Origin: Rhizobiaceae bacterium | GTDB lineage: Bacteria; Pseudomonadota; Alphaproteobacteria; Rhizobiales; Rhizobiaceae | NCBI GenBank assembly: GCA_019635775.1 | Contig: JAHBYU010000001.1 | Span: 1 to 64,000 of the forward strand | DNA: 64,000 nucleotides | Direction of reading: 5' to 3' | Shown here: in pieces, positions 28,006 through 36,414 of the stretch | Layout of the letters: the number at the start of each line of letters is the position of its first letter | How positions within the stretch are numbered: the stretch's first letter is position 1 | The notes under the pieces: model-generated | What the model was told of the DNA's origin: nothing | Database searches by the model: none | Seen by the model: only the letters and a program-made list of their open reading frames with translations | Made by a program: the position numbers and the translations under genes

Positions 28006-28479
28006 ATGGCCACCAAGAAATCCCGTGTGACCAAAGACGGCACTAACGCCGACGCCGGCGGTTCCGGAAACAAGAGGACCGGGGTGCTCTTGTCCGGCGG
28101 CAATCCACAGATCGCCAAGGGTTATGGCGATGAGCCGGTGCAGGCCTATATCGCCGCCATGCCGGGCTGGAAAAGCGCGGTCGGCAAAAGGCTGGATGCC
28201 ATTATCGAAAAGGCCGTGCCCGGCGTGGAGAAGGCGGTGAAATGGAACTCGCCTTTCTATGGCGTCGCGAAGGGCGACTGGTTCCTGAGCTTCCACGTCT
28301 TCGCAAAGTACATCAAGGTCGCGTTCTTTCGTGGCGCGCAACTGGAGCCTGAGCCGCCCGTTACGTCGAAGCAGAAAGACGTGCGCTATTTCCACATCCA
28401 CGAAGACGACGAACTGGATAAGGAGCGGTTTGCCGACTGGGTGAAGCAGGCGAGCAAGCTGCCGGGCGAGAAGATGTAG
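28006..28479 (+). CDS. DUF1801 domain protein
   Basis: A protein of 157 aa with a lysine-rich N-terminus (MATKKSRVTKDG) and a compact DUF1801/YdhG-type domain (YIAAMPGWKSAVGKRLDAII, AVKWNSPFYGV, WFLSFHVFAKYIKVAFF). The family has a small alpha/beta fold resembling frataxin or iron-chaperone-like proteins and no established biochemical role. ATG 28006 is chosen because GGAGG lies five bases upstream. A second DUF1801 gene lies 740 bases downstream beyond a GST gene. The two are too different to be a recent duplication. Confidence 0.85.
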   Translation: MATKKSRVTKDGTNADAGGSGNKRTGVLLSGGNPQIAKGYGDEPVQAYIAAMPGWKSAVGKRLDAIIEKAVPGVEKAVKWNSPFYGVAKGDWFLSFHVFAKYIKVAFFRGAQLEPEPPVTSKQKDVRYFHIHEDDELDKERFADWVKQASKLPGEKM

Positions 28480-28482
28480 CGC

Positions 28483-29142
28483 TCACCCCTCCGGATCGAA
28501 TTCCTTCAATGGAAACAGATGGCGCATGGGGCGCGCTTCTTCGATGACGCGGGCAATGGAAGGACGTTCAAGCAACCGCTTTCGGTAGGCGTGCAGCGCG
28601 TTCAGGTTACGCGGGATCGGATAACCCCAGTGTGAATAGAACAGTGCCGGGGCGGCGGCTATGTCGGCGATTGTGAATGTGTCATTCGCTGCCCATTCCC
28701 GGCCGTTCATCCAGCGTTCCAGCCAGACATAACTCCTGTCGAGCGTGGACTTCGCTTCCGTGACAGCAAGCGCATCGCGCTTGTCCTCATCGCGTATGGC
28801 GTTGAGAACCATGCGTGTGAGTGGCGCTTGCACATAGTCGTCGAAGATGCTGTCCATCTGCCGCGCCTCAATGGCCGCCTTGCGGTCAGCCGGCACAAGG
28901 GGAGGGGCGTCGCCGTGGTACAGGTCGAGATATTCGATGATGGCGGCGGATTCAATCACCACGCGATCTCCATCGACCAGAACAGGGAACTGGCCGGTGG
29001 GTGCAAGCCTGCCAATCGCGGCGGCGTTTTCAGGATGATCGGGATCGACCATCAGGAACTGGAAAGGGATGTCTCGCTCACGGAGCGCAATCAGCACTTT
29101 CCAGTAGAACGCAGCGAAGGGATGGCCATAGACTTTCAACAT
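28483..29142 (-). CDS. Glutathione S-transferase family protein
   Basis: A protein of 219 aa with an N-terminal thioredoxin-like domain (LKVYGHPFAAFYWKVLIALRERDIPFQ, then GQFPVLVDGDRVVIESAAIIEYL with the cis-Pro and Glu-Ser glutathione contacts) and a helical C-terminal domain (FTIADIAAAPALFYSHWGYP). The catalytic position after HPFAAF appears to be Phe/Tyr-like rather than Cys. The substrate is unknown. The start at 29142 or 29154 is ambiguous, and the longer frame to 29445 runs over the divergent DUF1801 gene. It is convergent with the first DUF1801 gene, three bases apart. Confidence 0.85.
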   Translation of the reverse strand: MLKVYGHPFAAFYWKVLIALRERDIPFQFLMVDPDHPENAAAIGRLAPTGQFPVLVDGDRVVIESAAIIEYLDLYHGDAPPLVPADRKAAIEARQMDSIFDDYVQAPLTRMVLNAIRDEDKRDALAVTEAKSTLDRSYVWLERWMNGREWAANDTFTIADIAAAPALFYSHWGYPIPRNLNALHAYRKRLLERPSIARVIEEARPMRHLFPLKEFDPEG

Positions 29143-29221
29143 TCCGGATTCCATCTGAAGCGGTGGGTGAAGTGTGAAGGGTGACGAACCATGTCGCCCT
29201 GCGCAAGAGTTGTAGGAGGAC

Positions 29222-29638
29222 ATGGTGACAAAGTTTGGAAAGAAGACCGATGATGACAAGGAGGACGCGTCTGCTCTCATCGACGCAAAGATCGCCGGAC
29301 TTGGCGGCTGGCGAAGTGAGACGCTGGCGCAGTTGCGGGCGTTGATCAGGGAAGCCGACCCGGAGATCGTTGAAACGGTGAAATGGAGGAAGCCGACCAA
29401 CCCCTCCGGCGTGCCCGTGTGGGAGCGCGGTGGAATCATATGCACAGGCGAGACCTACAAGGACAAGGTGAAGCTGACCTTCGCGCAGGGCGCGGCGCTG
29501 CCTGACCCGAAGGGGCTGTTCAACGCAAGCCTCGATGCGGGGACGCGCCGCGCGATCGATGTGTTCGAGGGGGACAGAGTGGACGCGGCGGCGCTCAAGG
29601 CGCTGGTGCGCGCTGCGGTGAAGCGGAATCTGGGGTAG
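29222..29638 (+). CDS. DUF1801 domain protein
   Basis: A protein of 138 aa with the DUF1801 core (WRSETLAQLRALIREADPEI, ETVKWRKPTNPSGVPVWERG, YKDKVKLTFAQGAALPDPKG). ATG 29222 has GGAGG two bases upstream of AC-ATG. It is divergent from the GST gene with about 80 bases between them. The function is unknown for the family. Confidence 0.86.
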   Translation: MVTKFGKKTDDDKEDASALIDAKIAGLGGWRSETLAQLRALIREADPEIVETVKWRKPTNPSGVPVWERGGIICTGETYKDKVKLTFAQGAALPDPKGLFNASLDAGTRRAIDVFEGDRVDAAALKALVRAAVKRNLG

Positions 29639-29651
29639 CGACAGAGCCCTT

Positions 29652-29779
29652 CCTTCTCCCCTTGAGGGAGAAGATGGCTGAGCAAAGCGAAGTCGGATGA
29701 GGGGTATCCCGGCGCCGACTTACCCCTCATCCGTCTCGGCGCTGCGCGCCGATCCACCTTCTCCCTCAAGGGGAGAAGG
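29652..29779. repeat. Nested inverted-repeat intergenic element
   Basis: An outer perfect 22-bp inverted repeat (CTTCTCCCTCAAGGGGAGAA type, 29652-29673 and 29758-29779) encloses an inner 12-bp one (GGATGAGGGGTA 29695-29706 with TACCCCTCATCC 29721-29732). It lies between convergent genes and probably ends transcription from both sides. Similar elements are common in Mesorhizobium-like genomes. Confidence 0.75.
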
Positions 29780-29792
29780 GAGGGCTCCGAGG

Positions 29793-30686
29793 TTACTCCT
29801 TCACGGCGCCGGTCATCGACGAGACGTAGTGCTCGACGAAGAAGGAATAGAGGATGACGACCGGCAGCGAGCCGATCAGCGCGCCGGCCATCAGCGCCCC
29901 CCATTCATAGACGTCGGAGCGGACGAGTTCGGTGAGCACGCCGACCGGTACCGTCTTGTTCTCCGACGACTGGATGAACGTCAGTGCGTAGATGAACTCG
30001 TTCCAGGACAGGGTGAAGGCAAAGATCCCGGCCGAGATGAGGCCCGGAACCGAAAGTGGCAGGATGATCTTGGTCAGGATCTGCCAGCGGCTTGCTCCGT
30101 CGATCAGCGCGCATTCCTCAAGTTCGAAGGGGATGGAGCGGAAGTACCCCATCAGGAGCCACGTGCAGAACGGAACAAGGAAGGTGGGGTAGGTGAGGAT
30201 GAGCGCGAACGGCGTGTCGTAAAGGCCAAGCCGGAAAACCATCACCGACAGTGGGATGAACAGGATCGACGGCGGCACGAGATAGGCCAGGAAAATGCCC
30301 AGCCCCACCTGGCGGGAGCCGGAAAAGCGCAGACGCTCGATGGCATAGGCGGCGAAGACGGCCGCAAGCAGCGACAGGAAGGTCGAGCCTACGGAGATCA
30401 GGATCGTGTTCCACAACCAGCCCGGATACGAGGTCTCGAAGAGCAGGTAGCGGAAGTGCTCCAGCGTCGGTCCGATCACCCAGAACGGGCTGTAATCGTT
30501 GAAGTTGGTCATCTGCTCGTTGGGTTTCACCGAGGTGATCGCCATCCAGTAGAACGGGAAGAGCAACACGAAGACGAAGATCAGCAGCGGCAGCCATATG
30601 GTGACGATGCGGCGCGGAAGGCTTTGCAGGTAGCCCATGCCGCCTTCGTCGCCGGCAGCGCTGTTGCGGGTTTCGGTGACGCTCAT
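29793..30686 (-). CDS. Sugar ABC transporter permease (MalG-like)
   Basis: A protein of 297 aa with six membrane segments and the inner-membrane permease EAA loop (EECALIDGASRWQILTKIIL, with the conserved EAA/G pattern changed to ECALIDGAS). It forms the MalG-type half of the membrane channel of a CUT1 carbohydrate importer. The MalF-type partner is immediately upstream, one base apart, so translation is probably coupled. It is the last gene of the ABC operon. Confidence 0.93.
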   Translation of the reverse strand: MSVTETRNSAAGDEGGMGYLQSLPRRIVTIWLPLLIFVFVLLFPFYWMAITSVKPNEQMTNFNDYSPFWVIGPTLEHFRYLLFETSYPGWLWNTILISVGSTFLSLLAAVFAAYAIERLRFSGSRQVGLGIFLAYLVPPSILFIPLSVMVFRLGLYDTPFALILTYPTFLVPFCTWLLMGYFRSIPFELEECALIDGASRWQILTKIILPLSVPGLISAGIFAFTLSWNEFIYALTFIQSSENKTVPVGVLTELVRSDVYEWGALMAGALIGSLPVVILYSFFVEHYVSSMTGAVKE

Positions 30687-30687
30687 C

Positions 30688-31626
30688 TCAGTCGCCTCCG
30701 CCCTGCTGCCATTTGCGGCGCTGCAGTCCGAAATAGGAGAACAGGATCGCGCCGAGCAGGAAGGGGATCATGGCAACAGCGATGGCCGCGCCCTCGCCGA
30801 GCTGGCCGCCCGAGATGCCGCGCTGGAAGGAGAGCGTCGCCATCAGATGCGTCGCGTTGACCGGCCCGCCGCGCGTCAGCACGTAGATGAGCTGGAAGTC
30901 GGTGAATGTGAACAGCACCGAGAAGGTCATGGTGATGGCGATGATGGGGGTGAGCAGCGGCAGCGTCACATAACGGAAAAGCTGCCAGCGGCTCGCGCCG
31001 TCGAGCGTGGCTGCCTCGTAGAGCGACTGCGGGATGGTCTGAAGGCCGGCGAGCAGCGTGATCGCCACGAAGGGGATGCCGCGCCAGACATTGGCCGCGA
31101 TCACGGAGAGCCGCGCATTGGTAGGGTCTCCGAGGAAATTGATACGCTCGTCGATGAGGCCCATCTCGATCAACGCCCACGAGATAATCGAGAACTGGGA
31201 GTCGAATATCCACCAGAAGGCGATGGCCGAAAGAACGGTGGGCACCACCCAAGGCAGAAGCACAATTGCCCGGAAGAAGGACTTGAACGGCAGGTTCTCG
31301 TTGAGGAGAAGCGCCAGCCACAGGCCGAGCACGAATTTCAGGATCGACGCGGCAGTCGTGTAGAGCAGCGTGTTGAAGATGGACAGGCGAAAGACGCTGT
31401 CGTCCCAGAGATACTGGTAGTTCTCTAGGCCGATGAAGACACCAGGACGGCCGATGCGCGCATCTGTGAAGCCGAGCCAGACACCGAGGCCGAGCGGATA
31501 GGTGAGGAAGATGAGCAACAGCAGCGCCGCCGGCAGCATGAACCAGAGCGAAAGCCAGCCCCGGCTTTCCGTGAGGCCGGCGAGCATGGAGGTCTTTGGT
31601 GCGGCTGCGGTCTGTGAACTGGCCAT
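30688..31626 (-). CDS. Sugar ABC transporter permease (MalF-like)
   Basis: A protein of 312 aa, the MalF-type permease of the same importer. It has six main membrane segments and the EAA loop LYEAATLDGASRWQLFRYVT. The frame is open to 31674 but crosses the intercistronic hairpin. ATG 31626 or 31629, preceded by GGAAAAG, is the likely start. It is followed one base later by the MalG-like permease gene. Confidence 0.92.
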   Translation of the reverse strand: MASSQTAAAPKTSMLAGLTESRGWLSLWFMLPAALLLLIFLTYPLGLGVWLGFTDARIGRPGVFIGLENYQYLWDDSVFRLSIFNTLLYTTAASILKFVLGLWLALLLNENLPFKSFFRAIVLLPWVVPTVLSAIAFWWIFDSQFSIISWALIEMGLIDERINFLGDPTNARLSVIAANVWRGIPFVAITLLAGLQTIPQSLYEAATLDGASRWQLFRYVTLPLLTPIIAITMTFSVLFTFTDFQLIYVLTRGGPVNATHLMATLSFQRGISGGQLGEGAAIAVAMIPFLLGAILFSYFGLQRRKWQQGGGD

Positions 31627-31641
31627 CATCTTTTCCAAAGG

Positions 31642-31665
31642 CCCCCTCCGCCTTGGCGGAGGGGG
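31642..31665 (-). repeat. Intercistronic hairpin after the binding-protein gene
   Basis: A perfect 11-bp stem CCCCCTCCGCC/GGCGGAGGGGG with a two-base loop lies between the solute-binding protein stop and the permease start. The position is like that of the malE-malF hairpins, which raise binding-protein mRNA over permease mRNA. Confidence 0.7.
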
Positions 31666-31674
31666 TATCTGCAA

Positions 31675-33006
31675 TCAGACGCGGTAGTAGCGGTTGGCGC
31701 GCTTCTCGGCTTCGGCGATCGCCTCTTCGGGCGTTGCCTGGCCGGTGACGGCGCGCGCATACATGTCGACCAGCACGTAGTCGGCCATGGTGGCGGCGGA
31801 CGCATAGCCGAGCGGGCCGGAATAGCCGTTCGGACGAAGCGTCTCGGACGCCTTGGAGTAAGGTGCTGCGACCGGATCCGAGGTCCAGACGGGATTGTCC
31901 GCAAAGGCCTTGAGCGACTGGCAGCAATAGCCGAGTGACTTCTCGATCCAGTCGGCCATCTGCTCCTGTTCGAACATGAACTTGAGATAGGCCTTGGCGG
32001 CGTTCGGGTATGGCGTGTAGTCGAAGATGACCGCCGTGGTCGTCTGGTGCAACTCGACGGACTTCCCGACCGGGCCGATCGGCAGGTTCGTCGTGCGGAT
32101 ATCCTTGGCGATCTCCGCGAGTTTGGGATCGTTGTCCTTGTTGATCTGCGCCGTACGGTAGGCGGAGATGCCGTTGGCGATGACGCCCAGTTCGCCGGCC
32201 AGGAAGGCGCGGTTGTTGTTGACGTCGAGCCAGCTCTCGGTGCCCGGGATGAAGGTCTTGTAGAGCTCCATCGCGTACTGGATGGACTTCAAGGTCTCCG
32301 GGCTGTTGATGACGACCGTGCCGCTGTCATCGACCATGCGGCCGCCATGGCTCCAGAGCAGCCAGTGCGCGTAGTTGTTGCCATCGCCGACGCCGTGGCC
32401 GTGGGTGAAGCCGGCCGGATGACCGATCTTCTGCAGAGCCTTGCACAGTTCCAGGAAGCCCTCGGTGTCTTTCGGGAATTCGGAGAAACCGGCTTCCTTG
32501 ACCCAGGAGTCACGGTAGACGATGGCGTTGCCGATGGCGGCCAGCGGCAGGCCGATGAACTTGCCATCTTTGGTCGCGTAGTCCTTGCCGCCTTCGTACC
32601 AGCCGCCATACTTGTTGCCGAGATAGTCAGCGAGCTCGGTGACGTCGTGCAGCTTTTCTGGATACTGGTGGGCGTCGTCGAACCAGACCCACATGATGTC
32701 CGGGCCCGAGCCGACATTCGCCGCGACCGCAGCCTTCGGCCGGATGTCTTCCCAGCTTTCCTTGTCGATGCGGACCTGCACGCCGGTGGCGTCGGTGAAC
32801 TTCTTGGTGTTGGCGATCCAGGCATCCTCGTCGCCCTGCACGAAGGGTGACCAACGCAGGACGCGCAGGCTTGCGCCGTCTTCCGGCGTGTAGTTCGGTT
32901 CAGCCGCCTGGGCGAAGGCGGGCGTGCCGCCAATAAGTCGGCTGCCTGCGACACCGGCGGCAAGACCCGCCGTCGTGCGCATCAAATCGCGTCTGGTAAA
33001 TTTCAT
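31675..33006 (-). CDS. Sugar ABC transporter solute-binding protein
   Basis: A periplasmic receptor of 443 aa of the MalE/UgpB class (family 1 extracellular binding protein). The N-terminus is a twin-arginine signal (FTRRDLMRTTAGLAAGVAG, cleavage near AFA-QAAE), so it is probably exported folded by Tat. The mature part shows typical lobes (DIMWVWFDDAHQYPEKLHDV, WLLWSHGGRMVDDSGTVVIN). ATG 33006 with AGGAGGA upstream is preferred to the GTG two codons earlier. The ligand is unknown, probably an oligosaccharide or polyol. Confidence 0.93.
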   Translation of the reverse strand: MKFTRRDLMRTTAGLAAGVAGSRLIGGTPAFAQAAEPNYTPEDGASLRVLRWSPFVQGDEDAWIANTKKFTDATGVQVRIDKESWEDIRPKAAVAANVGSGPDIMWVWFDDAHQYPEKLHDVTELADYLGNKYGGWYEGGKDYATKDGKFIGLPLAAIGNAIVYRDSWVKEAGFSEFPKDTEGFLELCKALQKIGHPAGFTHGHGVGDGNNYAHWLLWSHGGRMVDDSGTVVINSPETLKSIQYAMELYKTFIPGTESWLDVNNNRAFLAGELGVIANGISAYRTAQINKDNDPKLAEIAKDIRTTNLPIGPVGKSVELHQTTTAVIFDYTPYPNAAKAYLKFMFEQEQMADWIEKSLGYCCQSLKAFADNPVWTSDPVAAPYSKASETLRPNGYSGPLGYASAATMADYVLVDMYARAVTGQATPEEAIAEAEKRANRYYRV

Positions 33007-33077
33007 AGTCACTTCCTCCTTGTTTCCATGAAACGGTTTTTCCCTCGGGGACGTTGTCCGGTCGGTGGCCCTTCCTC

Positions 33078-34142
33078 CTAGAGCCGCTTTCCGGTTTCTG
33101 CGTTGAAGAGGTGGAACAGGGACGGGTCCGCCGAAAGGCGGATCGTCTGGCCCGGTTCGAAAGCGTGGCGCTCGCGGAAATTGGCGACGATCTCCTCGCC
33201 GCCTGGCGTGCGGCCTATGACCTGAAGTTCGGAGCCGGTTGGCTCGACGACGACGATCTCGACCGGAAAGCCACCATCCGAAATCATCAAATGTTCGGGT
33301 CGGATGCCCGACACGACGGAACTGCCCGCAGTTGCCGAAATATCGGCCGGCAACGGGATGGTAACGTCTCCTTTCCCCCTGAATACGGGAGCAGCGTCGC
33401 CGCCGATCGAGCCACGCAGGAAGTTCATGGCCGGCGATCCGATGAAACTTGCAACGAAGAGATTGTCCGGCCGATCGTAAAGCTCCAGCGGCTTGCCGAT
33501 CTGCTCGACCAGTCCGTCGTGCATGACAACGATCTTGTCGGCCATCGTCATGGCCTCGATCTGGTCGTGCGTGACATAGATGGTGGTCGTCTTGAGGCGC
33601 TGATGCAGTTCCTTGATCTCCGCGCGCATGGCCACGCGCAGCTTGGCATCCAGGTTGGAGAGCGGCTCGTCGAAAAGGAAGACCTGCGGGCTGCGCACGA
33701 TGGCGCGGCCCATTGCAACGCGCTGGCGCTGACCGCCGGAAAGCTGGCGTGGATAACGCGAGAGCAGCGGCACAAGACCAAGTATCTCGGCCGCCCTGTT
33801 GACGCGCGTGTCGATCTCCGACTTCGGCGCACTCTTCAGCATCAACGAGAAGGCCATGTTCTCGGCGACGGTCATGTGCGGATAGAGCGCATAGTTCTGG
33901 AACACCATCGCGATGTCGCGCTCCTTCGGCGCGACGCGATTGACCACGCGGTCGCCGATGGAAATTTCCCCGCCCGTGATGTTCTCAAGCCCGGCTATCA
34001 TGCGCAGCAGGGTCGACTTTCCACAGCCGGACGGACCGACGAGAGTGACGAATTCGCCATCGACGATGTCGATGCTCACGCCATGCAGGATTTCAGTTGA
34101 ACCAAAAGATTTGTAGACGTCACGGATTCCGACAGACGCCAT
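33078..34142 (-). CDS. Sugar ABC transporter ATP-binding protein (UgpC/MalK-like)
   Basis: An ATPase of 354 aa that energises the importer. Walker A is GPSGCGKSTL, the Q-loop lies in MVFQNYALYPHM, the signature is LSGGQRQRVAMGRAIVR, Walker B is VFLFDEPLSNLDA and the switch His is in YVTHDQIEA. A C-terminal TOBE/OB regulatory domain follows (about 235-354). Here the ATPase gene is first in the operon, ahead of the binding protein, instead of last. GGGAGGAACG precedes the ATG. A LacI-type operator lies about 95 bases upstream. Confidence 0.94.
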   Translation of the reverse strand: MASVGIRDVYKSFGSTEILHGVSIDIVDGEFVTLVGPSGCGKSTLLRMIAGLENITGGEISIGDRVVNRVAPKERDIAMVFQNYALYPHMTVAENMAFSLMLKSAPKSEIDTRVNRAAEILGLVPLLSRYPRQLSGGQRQRVAMGRAIVRSPQVFLFDEPLSNLDAKLRVAMRAEIKELHQRLKTTTIYVTHDQIEAMTMADKIVVMHDGLVEQIGKPLELYDRPDNLFVASFIGSPAMNFLRGSIGGDAAPVFRGKGDVTIPLPADISATAGSSVVSGIRPEHLMISDGGFPVEIVVVEPTGSELQVIGRTPGGEEIVANFRERHAFEPGQTIRLSADPSLFHLFNAETGKRL

Positions 34143-34237
34143 CGTTCCTCCCGAACGGTTGCTTCCGCGACGCCCTTCAAAGAGAAACGCGCCATTCTCT
34201 AGGTTTCGCCTGCTTTTGCAGGTCTCGAACCTTGAAT

Positions 34238-34249
34238 GGTAGCGCTACC
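34238..34249. promoter_or_regulatory. LacI-family operator-like palindrome
   Basis: The perfect palindrome GGTAGCGCTACC has the central CG and form of LacI/GalR-family operators and lies about 95 bases before the sugar ABC operon. No LacI-type regulator gene is in the window. Confidence 0.6.
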
Positions 34250-34438
34250 CCGAGTTGCATGTAAACCCCTTCTAAGGACGAATGCCAAAAGGGTTGACGC
34301 TGTCAGTGGAATCGGGGGCGGTGCGCTCAGTTTTGGGACGCTCCCGGAGTTCTATCCAGTTTTTTCGCGGGGGTCCTCTTGCAGGGCGGCCAGAACGTGG
34401 CGGCACCCTGTCCCTATCTCAGGCAGGCCAATTGCGGA

Positions 34439-35821
34439 TCAATTGACGTGCTTCATGCCGGCCAGAACGGTGGGCAACAGTTCCGAGACGGTCGGGTGGA
34501 TGGGAACCATACGCTGCATGACGGTGTAAGGCGCGTGCGCATACATGATGTCGAGAATACCGTGCACGGCCTCGTCGCCGCTTGCGCCAAGGAGCGCCGC
34601 GCCCAGCAGTTCCTTCGTATCGGCGTCGGCCACAATCTTCATGAAGCCCTTCGTCTCGCCACGTTCGACGGCACGACCGACCTGGGTCATCGGGCGTGTG
34701 CCGACAAGAAGTTTCCGGCCGGATTTTCGCGCTTCCTCTTCCGTCATGCCGGCGCGACCCAGTGGCGGGTCGATGTAAAGCGCATAGCCCGAAATCCGGT
34801 CGCTGACGCGGCGTTTGTCGCCGTCCAGCAGGTTTGCAGCGACGATCTCGAAATCGTTGTAGGCGGTGTGCGTGAATGCGCCGCGTCCGTTGCAGTCGCC
34901 GAGCGCATAAATATGCGGCTGGCTGGTGCGCAACTCGTCGTCGACGGTGATATAGCCCCGCTTGTCCATGACAACTCCGGCCTTGTCGAGGCCAAGGTCA
35001 TCGGTGTTGGGGCGGCGTCCGATTGCGAGAAGAACATGCGTTCCAGGCACGTCGCGGTCTCCGCTGTCGCAGTCGACATGCACGCAGACGCCGCCGGGGC
35101 GCGGCGAGAAGCTGATGCATTCTGCATTGAGCCGGAAAGCGATGCCCTCGTCCTCCAGAATTGCCCTGATGGCATCGGAAATATCGGGATCCTCCCGGGA
35201 GATAAGGCGAGGGCTCCTTTCCACGACAGTGACCTTCGAGCCGAAGCGGCGATACATCTGGGCGAATTCCAAGCCGATATAGGAGCCGCCCACGACCACG
35301 AGATGTTCCGGCAGGAAATCGATGTCCATCATCGAGGAGTTGGTGAGATAATTGACCTCTCCCAAGCCGGGCATGGCGGGCACGTTGGCGCGGCCGCCGA
35401 CATTGATGAAGATGCGCTCTGCAGAGAGGGTCTGCCCGTTAACACTCACCTCGTTTGGGGAAATGAAGGAGGCGTGGCCGCGAAAGATCGTGCAGCGTTC
35501 CATGCCCTCCAGCCATGTTTCGTTTCCTGACCGGGAATCGAGCGTGACCTTGTCCTTGCGCGCCTTGATCGCTTTCATGTCGGGCACGATCTCGCCACCG
35601 ACGGAGAAGCCGTATTCAGCCGCGCGGCGCGCCATGTGCATGGCGTAGGCGCTGGCAACCATCGTCTTGGTCGGCTTGCAGCCGGTATTCACGCATGTGC
35701 CGCCAAAGAATTTTCGTTCGATCATGGCGACGGTCTGGCCGGCTTCGGTCAGGCGACCGACAAGGGAAGGACCGGCCTGGCCTGCTCCGATGACTATGGT
35801 GTCGAATTTCGTGTCGGTCAT
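34439..35821 (-). CDS. FAD-dependent pyridine nucleotide-disulfide oxidoreductase
   Basis: A flavoprotein of 460 aa of the mercuric reductase/dihydrolipoamide dehydrogenase class. It shows FAD-binding GAGQAGPSL, the redox-active disulfide in GGTCVNTGCKPTK, the NAD(P)-binding GGSYIGLEFAQ, the second FAD motif YALGDCNG and the C-terminal dimer-interface HPTVSELLP with the catalytic His. It lacks the N-terminal metal-binding domain and the C-terminal vicinal cysteines of MerA, so mercury reduction is unlikely. The true substrate is unknown. The DUF4126 gene is upstream with a four-base overlap. Confidence 0.92.
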   Translation of the reverse strand: MTDTKFDTIVIGAGQAGPSLVGRLTEAGQTVAMIERKFFGGTCVNTGCKPTKTMVASAYAMHMARRAAEYGFSVGGEIVPDMKAIKARKDKVTLDSRSGNETWLEGMERCTIFRGHASFISPNEVSVNGQTLSAERIFINVGGRANVPAMPGLGEVNYLTNSSMMDIDFLPEHLVVVGGSYIGLEFAQMYRRFGSKVTVVERSPRLISREDPDISDAIRAILEDEGIAFRLNAECISFSPRPGGVCVHVDCDSGDRDVPGTHVLLAIGRRPNTDDLGLDKAGVVMDKRGYITVDDELRTSQPHIYALGDCNGRGAFTHTAYNDFEIVAANLLDGDKRRVSDRISGYALYIDPPLGRAGMTEEEARKSGRKLLVGTRPMTQVGRAVERGETKGFMKIVADADTKELLGAALLGASGDEAVHGILDIMYAHAPYTVMQRMVPIHPTVSELLPTVLAGMKHVN

Positions 35822-36279
35822 GCCGCTGCCGACACGATCCAGAGGGCAAGCGCGATGGCGACAATGTCCTCAATGAGGGCAGCGGGCAGATCCTTGCCAA
35901 AGGATGAAGCGAGCCGTCCACGGACTTCAGCGCCGACATAGGTGCCTATGACCGCTCCGATAACGCCGGCGATCAGGCCGATGGGAAGGGCACCTGCCAC
36001 TTCACCGATGATCGCGCCGGTGAAGGCGCCGCTGATGATGCGCGCGCCGAACTGTTGCGGCACTTTCCGGCTAGGCGTGGATGGAAGCTGGTCGGTTACC
36101 AATTCGGCAAGTGCGAGCACGCTGAAGATTGCCACGGCGATCCAGTGGCCCATGAAACCGGCCCATGTGCCAGCGAGCGGCAGCCAGCCGAGATAGACGC
36201 CCCATGCAATCGCGGCCGGTGGGATCATGGCACGAAGACCGGCGACCACGCCGATCAACAAGGCGAGAAGATAAAGCAC
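35818..36279 (-). CDS. DUF4126 membrane protein
   Basis: A protein of 153 aa with four or five hydrophobic segments rich in glycine and alanine (GVVAGLRAMIPPAAIAWG at the N-terminus, ISGAFTGAIIGEVAGALPIG in the middle). It matches the DUF4126 pattern, whose function is unknown. Its TGA overlaps the ATG of the oxidoreductase gene (ATGA), implying a two-gene operon. Confidence 0.8.
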   Translation of the reverse strand: MLYLLALLIGVVAGLRAMIPPAAIAWGVYLGWLPLAGTWAGFMGHWIAVAIFSVLALAELVTDQLPSTPSRKVPQQFGARIISGAFTGAIIGEVAGALPIGLIAGVIGAVIGTYVGAEVRGRLASSFGKDLPAALIEDIVAIALALWIVSAAA

Positions 36280-36414
36280 TATGTCACCTCAAGGTCGGCG
36301 CGGGCTGGGAGGAACCGGCGCTGGTGAAGTTGCTGCCGGAAAACCGGCTGACGCCACGGTAACCGAGAAGATTTTTCAGCGCCAGATGCAACGGCAAGCG
36401 TGGAAAAGTAGGCT

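Noticed and set aside
34439-35821. Mercuric reductase
   Set aside because: The protein has the core disulfide-reductase motifs but lacks the metal-binding N-terminal domain and the C-terminal cysteine pair of MerA, and no mer genes are nearby.
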